Positions 7,545 through 15,608 of a stretch of DNA of 37,587 nucleotides are shown piece by piece (the first letter of the stretch is position 1; every line of letters begins with the position of its first letter). The position numbers and the translations under genes were made by a program. This DNA is from Bacteroidales bacterium. Its GTDB lineage: Bacteria; Bacteroidota; Bacteroidia; Bacteroidales; Muribaculaceae. The notes under the pieces are model-generated. The model ran no database searches, was not told the origin of the DNA, and worked only from the letters and a program-made list of their open reading frames with translations. The stretch is taken from contig JAJBVP010000279.1 of NCBI GenBank assembly GCA_020859755.1, positions 1 through 37,587 of the forward strand, given 5' to 3'.

Positions 7545-10235
7545 TTACATTCTTAATCCGGTGTGACGTTCCATGTTTTCAGTTTCCCTGACTGGATTGT
7601 TCGGGAGTGACATCCCGGCTTTCCTGTCCATGGATTTGTTTTCCAAAGCGTCGCAGACAGCCACCCTTGCGCCCGACCGCACAAGTTTCGGCAGGTAGGT
7701 GTCCAGCATTTCCGTAGGGAAGGACACCTTAAAGGCAGGACTGCCTTCCCGTCGGCTTCCGTATTCTGTCTTTGCAAGCCCCAATGTCTTTTCCATCGTC
7801 GGCACATCATCCTGGTATGCCTCGTAATTGTCACCGTTACGGAACAGAAGCAGGACATCGGGATGTTTTTCCTTCAACTCCGCATATTGTTGCAGTTCCG
7901 GACGGACAGCGGCCACATCGGGACGGACAACGGCAGCGTCCTCGTCCTGTTGCTTTTCTACGGCCTTTTCCTCCGATTTCTGCATCAGCAGGTCGGCGAA
8001 CAGGCTGGCGGCGAGGCAGGTCTTATATTGTGCCACATCCTCCGCCACCCACATCCTCTGCCATTGTTGCCTGCTCACTTCACGGGGCTGCACCTTGTCG
8101 ATGCCGTCTATAACGGGAACGCACAGTATCTTGTCATCCTTGCTCTTGAACACGTTGACACGCTTGATACGTAGCGGGTCTATGCCTTCCGGCACGGAAC
8201 CGAACAGGTCAACCTTCAGGTCGGGGTTTGCCTGTGCGAGGGCATAGTATTTCTGTGCCAGCTCGTTGCGTACAGCTCCCGCCGCCACGCGGTCATCCTG
8301 CTTGACGGTGGAGAAGAAGCGGTTGATGTCGTTCTTGTCCGGGCGTATGCTGAACGACGGCCCGTTTTCCGGTTTGAGGTACAATGCCCAGCCGCCCGCA
8401 TCGTCACGGAGCATCTGGATCCGATCGAATTGCACTTCCGTGGCGCGGCTGACTGCCTCGCTGACATCGAAGTCAGATACTTTTCGGATATCCTTTCCGT
8501 CCAGTTTCGCCGAATACACCTGTTTGTCCGCAAAGTAGGAATCGTCGGGGTGATAGCGCAGCTGGCCGTCCTTGTTGAAGAACCTGACATAAGAGGCTCC
8601 CTGCGCCGCCAACGCCGCCGCTATCTTCTCCTTGTTGAAGCCGGGAATGGTGTGCGACACCACTCTCGCGCCGGCTTCCCTGCGCTCGTCGGCCGTCATC
8701 ACCTCATCGGGTGACAGCCAGTAGTTGCGGCGGTCGCCGTTGGGCATCACGACATCGCCGCCTGACCGTGCGGAGGTGGGAAGCACCACATCGGCTATGC
8801 CTGTGCCCCTGTCAAGAACCACGACAAACTCACGGCTCTGCTTGTCAGGAACGGCGTTGATGTCATCGGCTATGACGTGTGCGCCCTTTTCCTCCCATTC
8901 CTGAGGCATCCATTCGGAGCAGAGCCGGTGGATGCGTGCGGCGGCATCGGAAGCCTGGGTGTAGGCGATATTGACAAGTTCCGGGTCATCATGCTGCAGG
9001 CGTGCATTGGTGAGTGCGTCCTGCGTCAGCCGGTCGTAATGCCCGAGTCCTTCAAAACGGGCAAGGAACTCGCGCTTATCGTTCTGGCCTCCCGGAAAGT
9101 TGCGGTCGCTGATTTCCATGCCTCCCTTGCGGAGGATGTCCTGCAGCACCAGTGCGTCAGCCGCCGATACCTGCGGGCGCCCTTCTTTCTGTTCCCTGAG
9201 TTCCTCGGTCTGCTGCCTGTTGCGGTCATGGGCGGCCTCCATGCGTTCCCCCTGTTCCGCCTTTCGGATGACATCGAGCGCGTTGTTCACGTCGCTCTCT
9301 ACGGCATCTATCAGGCAGGGATTCTCCTTCAGCTCCTCCGTCCAGTATTCCACCATGCCCCGGCTTTCGGGCGACAGTTTCGCCGGCAGCCCGAACTCCG
9401 CCATCTTCAGGCCGGAGGCTATCTCGGCGATAAGGCACTCGTAGCGCAGTGCGTCACCCGAAGGTGCCTTGCCGCCGTTCATCACCATGCCTTCCCTCGA
9501 CATCCTTTCACGGTGCCCGGTGGCACTCACCACCTGACGCACCAGTTCCTGCACATATTCCATGTAGTTCCCGAAATGCTTCTGGTCGGGGATATAGACG
9601 GCATCCTTGCCGGTGTCGTATGTGGCCGTCCCCGTGGTCGATTTCCTTATGGGCACGAGGTTCTGTGAAATCTGTTCACGGAACCTGTTTACGGCGGACC
9701 GGGTCTGCCGTTCCTCGGCGAGTATGTTGCCACGGTCGGTAATGCCGCCGAACTGCCGGCGCAGTCTCTCGAACTCCCTTTCATCCACATGGGGAAGCGT
9801 GGTCTGCTCCACGTTGAAGAGCGCGTGTATCTCACGCTTGCGCACGGCCTTGTACTGCTCTTGCTGCACGGGAGGCAGGCTGCGGTAGTCATCACGCGAA
9901 ATAATGTCTTTTTCGTCATGCTTGTTGACATAGGAGTCCCACCTGTACCAGTTCATCGGCACGGAACGCTCGTCCTTCAGCACGGATTCGTTCCGTTTTC
10001 TCGCCTCTGAAAACGTGGTGTACAATGCCGTGGAATAGCCGTGGCTGTCAGCGTCGAGTATCAGCGTAAGGCTGTTGAACGGGCTGAGCGTGGCTCCCTT
10101 GGGATAGATTCTCGGAGAGAGGCGTCCCGACACGTTCAGCCAGTACCCCTCCGTCGATGCCCCGTTGAGGGCGTTGGACAGCAGCTCCACCTGTCTGGCG
10201 GCCGCCGTCTGTTCCTGAGGTGTCTTTTCTTTCAT
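7545..10235 (-). CDS. Polyvalent protein: inactive ArdC-like region plus MutS N-domain-like region
   Basis: 896 residues. Residues about 15-145 resemble the ArdC N-terminal ssDNA-binding domain (SPFNSLTLILDADSHGYSTALYTTF, NVEQTTLP). Residues about 200-325 follow the ArdC zincin domain (KDAVYIPDQKHFGNYMEYV, SATGHRERMSR, YECLIAEIASGLKMAEFG), but the HExxH is replaced by RQVVS (233-237), so it should not bind zinc. Residues 500-760 hold a module shared by conjugative-element proteins (NDINRFFSTVKQ, REVSRQQWQRMWVAEDVAQYK). Residues 781-865 resemble MutS domain I (HPDVLLLFRNGDNYEAY, YLPKLVRSGARVAVCDALE), with Asn where MutS has the mismatch-probing Phe. I infer a multi-domain protein sent to or made in the recipient to shield DNA. 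The domain calls are by eye. Confidence 0.7.
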   Translation of the reverse strand: MKEKTPQEQTAAARQVELLSNALNGASTEGYWLNVSGRLSPRIYPKGATLSPFNSLTLILDADSHGYSTALYTTFSEARKRNESVLKDERSVPMNWYRWDSYVNKHDEKDIISRDDYRSLPPVQQEQYKAVRKREIHALFNVEQTTLPHVDEREFERLRRQFGGITDRGNILAEERQTRSAVNRFREQISQNLVPIRKSTTGTATYDTGKDAVYIPDQKHFGNYMEYVQELVRQVVSATGHRERMSREGMVMNGGKAPSGDALRYECLIAEIASGLKMAEFGLPAKLSPESRGMVEYWTEELKENPCLIDAVESDVNNALDVIRKAEQGERMEAAHDRNRQQTEELREQKEGRPQVSAADALVLQDILRKGGMEISDRNFPGGQNDKREFLARFEGLGHYDRLTQDALTNARLQHDDPELVNIAYTQASDAAARIHRLCSEWMPQEWEEKGAHVIADDINAVPDKQSREFVVVLDRGTGIADVVLPTSARSGGDVVMPNGDRRNYWLSPDEVMTADERREAGARVVSHTIPGFNKEKIAAALAAQGASYVRFFNKDGQLRYHPDDSYFADKQVYSAKLDGKDIRKVSDFDVSEAVSRATEVQFDRIQMLRDDAGGWALYLKPENGPSFSIRPDKNDINRFFSTVKQDDRVAAGAVRNELAQKYYALAQANPDLKVDLFGSVPEGIDPLRIKRVNVFKSKDDKILCVPVIDGIDKVQPREVSRQQWQRMWVAEDVAQYKTCLAASLFADLLMQKSEEKAVEKQQDEDAAVVRPDVAAVRPELQQYAELKEKHPDVLLLFRNGDNYEAYQDDVPTMEKTLGLAKTEYGSRREGSPAFKVSFPTEMLDTYLPKLVRSGARVAVCDALENKSMDRKAGMSLPNNPVRETENMERHTGLRM

Positions 10236-10259
10236 TACTATACTTTGATATATTGTTTT

Positions 10260-12128
10260 TTATCTGAGGATTATGCCACGTTCCTGATTCTGCTCCCGTT
10301 GCCGTTCCTGCTCAATCTCCATACTGCGGTAGTTGTCTTCCGCCATCGCTCTCATGCGGTCGTGACGGGCAAGCACGGCGTTGGCAAGCGTGTTCAATGG
10401 CAGTGCGCCGGCGGCGTATGCCTGCGCCGCGTTGTCGGGAAGCGTCACCGAGCACGGCACGTTGTCAATAGTGGCTATCAGCGTGTTTCCGCGTATGACC
10501 GCACCGGATATGCGCGGGTTCAGCTCTTCGTCTTCATACTGCCTGTAACGGACGGCCGACCGATTGTTTTCGGACTTGCGGTCTATTGCTTCATGACCCA
10601 TCTTGTTGACAAGGTTGACACCGCCCATACCTATCAGCACCATCTTAAGCAGCGGGTTCCTGACGAACATCCCTACCAGTATGGAGGCTAAGGGCATCAT
10701 TCCGCTTTTGAGGTTCACGGAGGTTGTCTTGCCGGTGAACAGCCCCACGAGCATATCCGGCAGCATGGCTATCACGTATGGGAGGTTGCGCCCTATGTCG
10801 CCGATACCGTCCAGACCGACCGACTGGAGAAGGTTCGCCCAGCCGTCGTTGTTGTCCTGCTTCTGTGTTTCATCTTCCCTTTCTTCACCGTCTGGCGCAT
10901 CATTGTCGTCAGGTGTTTCCTGCTCTCGCATTTCCGTATTCTCTCCTGCAGGCTGTGGCGGCTGTTGCTTTTTCCGTGCCTGCTCCCTGTCATTCTGCGC
11001 TTTCCAGTCAAGATATTCCTGTTCATGGCCGGGGGCAATGACGGACGGCACGGCAGAAAAATTCTTGCCCCGGTCAACTGTTTTGGGCTTGGTAAAGGAC
11101 ATCGCATCGAATTTGAGAGGGATAAAACCTTTCCCCTGATTCAGGAAAGGGTTTTGCAGATTGCCCAGACTCCAGTCCGTTTCCCATGCCGGCTTTTCTT
11201 TCAATATGGGCATCTTTTTCGACAGGGTACCGTTGACCGACTGGATGTAGCCGCTTTCGTAAGTCTTGATGCGCCAGCTGTCCTTGCGTATATCCGACAG
11301 CGTGCTTCCGTTTCCGAACAGTCCCGTACTGACGCACTGATCGACGGTCAGCCCCTTTTTCTGCTGCTTTTTGTCAAGCACGGACTCAAGCCCGGAGAAC
11401 ACTACTTCCGCACCGGCTAACCTGACAAGAGCACCCCACGAGTACACGCCTCCGAGGGCCACCACGTCCGATGCGAAGCTCACGCCCTTTGCCGCGCCTT
11501 TCTCTGTCTTTGACGGCTTGTATATGGCTTCGCCCCGTTCCTCTATCTCACGCTGCAGCGGGGATTTCATCAGTTCCTGGGACAGTCCGAAAAGGCTGCC
11601 GGACGCCCCCTTGCGTATGATATAGTCGAAAGAGCCCTTGGGCATCTGGTCGCGAACCATGCGGTCAACCATCATCTGCTCGATGCGGTGGTCCACGTAG
11701 GCGAGTGCCAGATCCGTGCCGAGTTTGGAGGAAAGCTCGTCGTAACGCTTGCGTCCTACTTCTTCCACCACCGCATTGCGCCATTCCCCGGCAAGACGCT
11801 GGAGGTCGGCCACGAAATCCTTGTTGCCGAGGATGCTGTCCTTGCACATCCCCACATAGTCCTCAGCGGTCTTGGAGCATTCCTTCCCGGTGAGCCGGAG
11901 GTACTGCATGGTGTCGTCAGGACCCGGTATGCCTGCGGAGGAAGAGGACTGCGCGAGGGTGCGCATGATGCCGGCAAACGAATTGGAATAGTCTGCCACC
12001 TCTTTGGCCTGTGCCGCCTGAAGCACCGACTTCTCATGGTTCATGACCGGTATGAAATAGGTGTTGAAATAGCAGCCGAGGCAGTATTCCACCTCGGACA
12101 GCCTTTTTGTATTACGGGGTTGTGCCAT
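10260..12128 (-). CDS. Conjugative-element membrane protein, 622 residues, unknown
   Basis: I do not recognise a named family. The first 200 residues are helical and contain several cysteines (EYCLGCYF, KECSK, GMCKDS). Residues 214-248 are moderately hydrophobic. Residues 385-430 form a charged, Gln/Glu/Asp-rich linker. Residues 448-466 and 476-510 are strongly hydrophobic (LPYVIAMLPDMLVGLF and MPLASILVGMFV...MVLIGMGGVNLV) and likely span the membrane. The C-terminus is Gln/Arg/Glu-rich. Its ATG shares one base with the TAA of the preceding reading segment (TAATG), which points to translational coupling. A role in the transfer apparatus is inferred only from its place between the M23-like proteins and the polyvalent protein. 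Confidence 0.7.
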   Translation of the reverse strand: MAQPRNTKRLSEVEYCLGCYFNTYFIPVMNHEKSVLQAAQAKEVADYSNSFAGIMRTLAQSSSSAGIPGPDDTMQYLRLTGKECSKTAEDYVGMCKDSILGNKDFVADLQRLAGEWRNAVVEEVGRKRYDELSSKLGTDLALAYVDHRIEQMMVDRMVRDQMPKGSFDYIIRKGASGSLFGLSQELMKSPLQREIEERGEAIYKPSKTEKGAAKGVSFASDVVALGGVYSWGALVRLAGAEVVFSGLESVLDKKQQKKGLTVDQCVSTGLFGNGSTLSDIRKDSWRIKTYESGYIQSVNGTLSKKMPILKEKPAWETDWSLGNLQNPFLNQGKGFIPLKFDAMSFTKPKTVDRGKNFSAVPSVIAPGHEQEYLDWKAQNDREQARKKQQPPQPAGENTEMREQETPDDNDAPDGEEREDETQKQDNNDGWANLLQSVGLDGIGDIGRNLPYVIAMLPDMLVGLFTGKTTSVNLKSGMMPLASILVGMFVRNPLLKMVLIGMGGVNLVNKMGHEAIDRKSENNRSAVRYRQYEDEELNPRISGAVIRGNTLIATIDNVPCSVTLPDNAAQAYAAGALPLNTLANAVLARHDRMRAMAEDNYRSMEIEQERQREQNQERGIILR

Positions 12129-12453
12129 TATGATATATTCAGTTGTTTCAATAAATTTTCTTTTGTCTGCTCGATGGCGTTGTGGTAAACCTCCATCTGT
12201 TTGGGATAATATTCCTCAAGCATCCGTTCCTTGTCTATCCGGTCAAGCAGGAACTGTATCGCACATTCACGCTCGATCTCCACAGCCGCCTCGCCGTCTT
12301 CCGAACCGTTGAACCAGGCTTTCGTCCACCACCGTATGCCCGACCTGTCAGGATAGACAGTCACCAGCCGCTGGATGTCGAAACTTCGCACGTCGATGTC
12401 AAGATCGGCAAGGGGGTCTATGATTCCGGCGGTGGCGACGGCTTCGTCATAGC
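12128..12453 (-). pseudogene. Out-of-frame 3' part of the degenerate M23 gene
   Basis: This frame is open from just after the A-run at 12454-12462 to a TAA at 12128-12130. It reads SYDEAVATAGIIDPLADLD and continues into DIQRLVTVYPDRSGIRWW and a helical, acidic end (KERMLEEYYPKQMEVYHNAIEQ). It has no good start of its own; a GTG at 12391 falls in the middle of protein-like sequence. A -1 shift on the nine As, or a tenth A in the run, joins it to the upstream M23-like frame to give a 371-residue protein. The next gene starts on the last base of this stop codon, which suggests this segment is the true 3' end. It could be a programmed frameshift, a disabling mutation or a sequencing error. Confidence 0.65.
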
Positions 12454-13242
12454 TTTTTTTTTACTCGCTTCATCCATTGCCGACAGGAATATCCGGTGCC
12501 GAAGGGCGAGATAGTTCAGGAAATCACCGATAAGCAGGTTCTGCACCTTGGCGGCGATGGGCACAGACCGCTCCGTCAGTCCGAGCGGATTGGCCATCGA
12601 CGGTATGGCGTCATAGAAACAGCTCCGTGCCGCCGACAGGGAGAAGATGTTACGCAGGGACTGTTCGGTCTTGTCGGGCACGGTGTAGAGTCCTCCCGCC
12701 ACCTCCATCAGGTATTCGGGATAGAACCGTGCCATCAGGCCCTCTATCTCGTCCATGTTCTCGTCATAGTCCGTCGGGATGTCCATGTCGAGGGTCTCGA
12801 AATCCGGCATGCCGCCGTCCGTGTCCGACATCTTCATGTTCCCGAAAAGCATCTTCAGGAACTCCACGGGGTCTATCTCCGTACCGTCATATTTCACTTC
12901 CAGATGCAGGGTGCTTCCGCTGATTGAGAGGATGCTCCCGGCTTTGACACGCTTGCCGAAAGTCACCATAGCGTTGCGTATGCCGCCGTAGGTCACGTCG
13001 TACTTCCCGTAACGGGCCGTCTGGTAAAGGCCGTGTTCCCTGTCCGTGCCGATGGCGGTGACGATACCGTCGGCCACCGCACGCAGGACATAGCGGTCGG
13101 CGGCGAGGTCTATGCCGTGGTTGAAGCTGCCATCCTCCTGCTTTCCGTAGGCACGGGTCAGCACCACTTCTTCTTTCCTGTCATTGAACGGCATGCAGTA
13201 GCCGCTCTCTGACTGCAGGTTCATTTCCTGTGTATATTCCAT
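12418..13242 (-). CDS. Degenerate M23/LytM-like protein (frameshifted)
   Basis: 274 residues in this frame. Residues 15-130 follow the M23 fold (MPFNDRKEEVVLTRAYG, NHGIDLAADRYVLRAVADGIVTAIG, FGKRVKAGSILSISGS, TLHLEVKYDGTEIDPVEFL). Aligned to the intact M23 domain at 5971-7539, the first zinc His becomes Asn (N41 in NHGID), the HxH pair becomes TLH (111-113), and the middle His of YLHLS is absent. It is therefore probably a non-catalytic LytM domain, as used elsewhere to bind or activate wall hydrolases. Residues 140-260 are helical and unrecognised. The frame ends at a TAG at 12418-12420 soon after an AAA AAA AAA run (12454-12462), while the -1 frame stays open to 12128. Confidence 0.72.
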   Translation of the reverse strand: MEYTQEMNLQSESGYCMPFNDRKEEVVLTRAYGKQEDGSFNHGIDLAADRYVLRAVADGIVTAIGTDREHGLYQTARYGKYDVTYGGIRNAMVTFGKRVKAGSILSISGSTLHLEVKYDGTEIDPVEFLKMLFGNMKMSDTDGGMPDFETLDMDIPTDYDENMDEIEGLMARFYPEYLMEVAGGLYTVPDKTEQSLRNIFSLSAARSCFYDAIPSMANPLGLTERSVPIAAKVQNLLIGDFLNYLALRHRIFLSAMDEASKKKAMTKPSPPPES

Positions 13243-13293
13243 ATCCTTATTATATGTTTGCTTGTTGTCATGTTAAACCTGTCCGGAGATAGC

Positions 13294-13920
13294 TCATCTG
13301 TGCCGTCCTCCCTGCTGCATGTTGTCAGCCTGCGGATGTTCTTGCACCTGCGCGACCCGCGAGTTGTTGCCGATAAGCATCATGGCGAGCAGTGCGCCGC
13401 CGATCTTGCCGAGCCAGCCGAACCGTCCGAATATCATCAGGCCGGCGGCGAGAAGCCCTACGATGCTCAGTCCCGACACGTTGCCTTTCCCAATGTTGGA
13501 GAAGAAGTTGCCGAACATGTCTGCACCGTTGCCTCCGCATACGTTTTTCAGGAACTCGGAGATGCCCCCGAATGTGCTGTTGGCCTGCTGCACCGTACCG
13601 TTCAGGCCGGAGACGGACTCCTTCACGTCCCGCACGGCTTCCTGCACGCTGTCCACGGCATTGCCCGTGGTGTCCACCACCGCATCCACATTGTCCTTTC
13701 CTATCGCTATGTCGGCGACCGTCCTCACGACCGGCTTGTCATTGACAAGTGCCTCCCAGCCGAGATAGCCCACACCGGCACCGAGCGTGGCTGACTTCAA
13801 TGCCGTCCCCGCGCCGACAAGCGTGCGCTGGGGATGGATGACGGCCCCTCCGAGGCTTCTTGTAGCCGGATTGTTGAAGACGTATTTGCCGCCTTTGAGT
13901 ATTGTTGCCCATTTGCCCAT
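13294..13920 (-). CDS. Small Gly-rich membrane protein of the transfer operon
   Basis: 208 residues, not recognised. Residues 28-60 are Gly/Ala-rich and weakly hydrophobic. Residues 78-125 are polar with many Val/Asp/Asn (coiled-coil or fibrous look). Residues 150-185 hold two hydrophobic stretches split by a basic turn (LSIVGLLAAGLMIFG, RFGWLGKIGG, ALLAMMLIG), likely a membrane hairpin. The tail is short and Gln/Arg/His-rich. It lies 12 bases downstream of the radical SAM gene and 51 bases upstream of the degenerate M23 gene, in the same direction. A membrane part of the transfer apparatus is the simplest reading, but this rests on context only. Confidence 0.65.
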   Translation of the reverse strand: MGKWATILKGGKYVFNNPATRSLGGAVIHPQRTLVGAGTALKSATLGAGVGYLGWEALVNDKPVVRTVADIAIGKDNVDAVVDTTGNAVDSVQEAVRDVKESVSGLNGTVQQANSTFGGISEFLKNVCGGNGADMFGNFFSNIGKGNVSGLSIVGLLAAGLMIFGRFGWLGKIGGALLAMMLIGNNSRVAQVQEHPQADNMQQGGRHR

Positions 13921-13932
13921 ATCTGTTGTATT

Positions 13933-14859
13933 TTAGTTCGTTATCGTATTGTTCGTATGAAAATAAGCCTCACATCGGAAACCTTTCCGGGGCGAGAAGT
14001 CCTTGAAACTGCATGACTTGAAAAGCATCGGCTTGTTGACGTACTGCGCAAGGTCCTTCGCATACTGCGAGGGTCTGGTCTTGTTGTCAAAATCCCGGTA
14101 TGGCATCACATACGGCTTGATGCCAAGCTCCCGGCACCGCTCGATGCGGTACATATCCTGCTCCATCGTCGAGTTGAAGCCGACAAGGATGTAACACATG
14201 ATTTTCCACGGCTTGATGTACCGCGTGACCTCCATGAGTTTTTGGGTCAGGTCTATCTGCGGCAAGTCCCATGCGATGTGTATGGACTTGTAGAGCCGGA
14301 GCCTGTTGAGCCAGTATGCCTGTTCCTCGTCCATGATGCGCACGTCAACGCCGTGGAGATTAACCTTTTGCCCTGCTTTCAGCAGGTAGTCGATGGCTAA
14401 TCTCCACTCAGGGTTGGCGAAGAAATTGTTGTCAAGGACTTCGATATGCTGTCCTGCGGGATTCAGCTGCACGGGTTCCACCGGGTGTATGCCGCCTTCC
14501 TTGTCATGCACCAGGCAGAACGGGCATTTGCGGATGCACCCTCTGGAGAAGAACTGGATGGAATAGGCGTATTGCGGATAGAGGGAATAGTCCATCAGGG
14601 TCGATGCCTCGATTTCCGGGGCAAGACGGCTCTTTATGTCATATCCCGTTCCGCCTTTTATGACCTCGCAGTCCCAAGGTGTGTTGTCATCCGGCGAGAA
14701 CGTGAATATCTTCGACTTGTAAATACGGTCATAGCCGCTCCCGAACATCGCGTCGGCCCATCCGACAATGTCGCCTTTCGACTTGTGCCAGGCCGCCAGC
14801 TTCATCAGCGCGAAATTGGGGAAATGGTGCCCGTCAACATCTGTCAGTCCTATCCTCAT
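13933..14859 (-). CDS. Radical SAM protein with N-terminal B12-binding-like region
   Basis: 308 residues. The cluster motif is C108-x3-C112-x2-C115 within SRGCIRKCPFC, the classic radical SAM 4Fe-4S ligand set. The region after it (VEVLDNNFF-like EVLDNNFFANPEW, VNLHGVDVRIMDEEQA, IHIAWDLPQID, MCYILVGFNSTMEQDMYRIERCRELG) matches the strands of the radical SAM barrel. Residues 1-100 (MRIGLTDVDGHHFPNFALMKLAAWHK, GDIVGWADAMF) look like the cobalamin-binding Rossmann domain seen in B12-radical SAM enzymes, but without an obvious cobalamin His. Its substrate is unknown. It sits in mid-operon among membrane and wall proteins, 12 bases before the next gene. Related genes seem to travel with Bacteroidetes mobile elements and phages; this is from memory. 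Confidence 0.85.
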   Translation of the reverse strand: MRIGLTDVDGHHFPNFALMKLAAWHKSKGDIVGWADAMFGSGYDRIYKSKIFTFSPDDNTPWDCEVIKGGTGYDIKSRLAPEIEASTLMDYSLYPQYAYSIQFFSRGCIRKCPFCLVHDKEGGIHPVEPVQLNPAGQHIEVLDNNFFANPEWRLAIDYLLKAGQKVNLHGVDVRIMDEEQAYWLNRLRLYKSIHIAWDLPQIDLTQKLMEVTRYIKPWKIMCYILVGFNSTMEQDMYRIERCRELGIKPYVMPYRDFDNKTRPSQYAKDLAQYVNKPMLFKSCSFKDFSPRKGFRCEAYFHTNNTITN

Positions 14860-14912
14860 AAGCCTTGTTGCGTTTTATCGTTTTTATTCTTGTTCCCTTT
14901 CATTGTCCGTTC

Positions 14913-15599
14913 TTATTTACGGGGTCTTATCTTGCTGTTGCCGCGCCAGCGTTCAAAGGCTTCGTCCGTGATTTTCCACTTGTCTACGTCGTAGCTCTTC
15001 GCCCTGCAGTCTATCTCCCGCCACACATCGGACAGGGAGGTGTATTTGACCGCAAGCGTGAGCCTGCGCAGGTTGCGGTTCAGCAGACGGAGCTTCGGGC
15101 GTATGCCGAAAAGGATCTCTATGCGTTCCTTTTCCGTCATCTTCATGTCCGAGAGGCATACCAGCCTTATGTCGTTCACGATGTCGATGCCGCCGAGTAT
15201 CAGTTCCCGGTATATGGTGCTTCGGCGTGGCGTGAGTGCCACGGCAAGCGCGTTTTCGGGTGACTTCTCCAGCTGCCGGCTCAGGCTTCCCATGTTCTCC
15301 GTCAGCTTGCCTATCTCGTGATAAAAACCGTATATCTGTGCCGCATAGCTGATTACCGAGCGGAACGAGTCGAGGTAGTCGTTGAACTGCCGCTGGAAAT
15401 CGGTCGTGGCTTCCACTTCCTCCTTTGTCCATATATGCCCGGTGGTCTGCAGCAGCATCACCTTCTCCTGGGATTTGAGCTGTTTTTTCGCCTTGTCGGT
15501 GTACAGGACAATCATCCCGGACAATACAGGGTCAGTCTGCGCGTGCCCCTTGCAGATGCCAAGGATGAGTGCCAGTATTATCAGTATTGTCTTCATCAT
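14913..15599 (-). CDS. Secreted helical protein, paralogue A (possible VirB5/TrbJ-like)
   Basis: 228 residues with a signal peptide (MMKTILIILALILGICKGHAQ). The mature part is helical and charged. Its last third (RPKLRLLNRNLRRLTLAVKYTSLSDVWREID...AFERWRG) closely parallels the end of the neighbouring 15609-16301 protein (LNRLYLSIRYYTLTDVWNNIT...ALDRWKR), so the two are tandem paralogues. A strong Shine-Dalgarno-like GGAGGAGG lies directly before the start, which is unusual in Bacteroidetes. It overlaps the space just after the upstream stop (9-base gap), so re-initiation is likely. Size, export and helical character resemble the VirB5/TrbJ minor-pilus group, but I see no diagnostic motif. Confidence 0.72.
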   Translation of the reverse strand: MMKTILIILALILGICKGHAQTDPVLSGMIVLYTDKAKKQLKSQEKVMLLQTTGHIWTKEEVEATTDFQRQFNDYLDSFRSVISYAAQIYGFYHEIGKLTENMGSLSRQLEKSPENALAVALTPRRSTIYRELILGGIDIVNDIRLVCLSDMKMTEKERIEILFGIRPKLRLLNRNLRRLTLAVKYTSLSDVWREIDCRAKSYDVDKWKITDEAFERWRGNSKIRPRK

Positions 15600-15608
15600 G
15601 CCTCCTCC

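Noticed and set aside
8877-9668. 263-codon plus-strand open frame
   Set aside because: It is antisense to the 896-residue polyvalent protein, has no promoter or start context and has His/Gly/Arg-rich low-information content.
12128-12391. Independent 87-residue gene starting at GTG
   Set aside because: Protein-like sequence continues upstream of the GTG in the same frame to the A-run at 12454-12462, so it is the 3' part of a split gene, not a gene with its own start.
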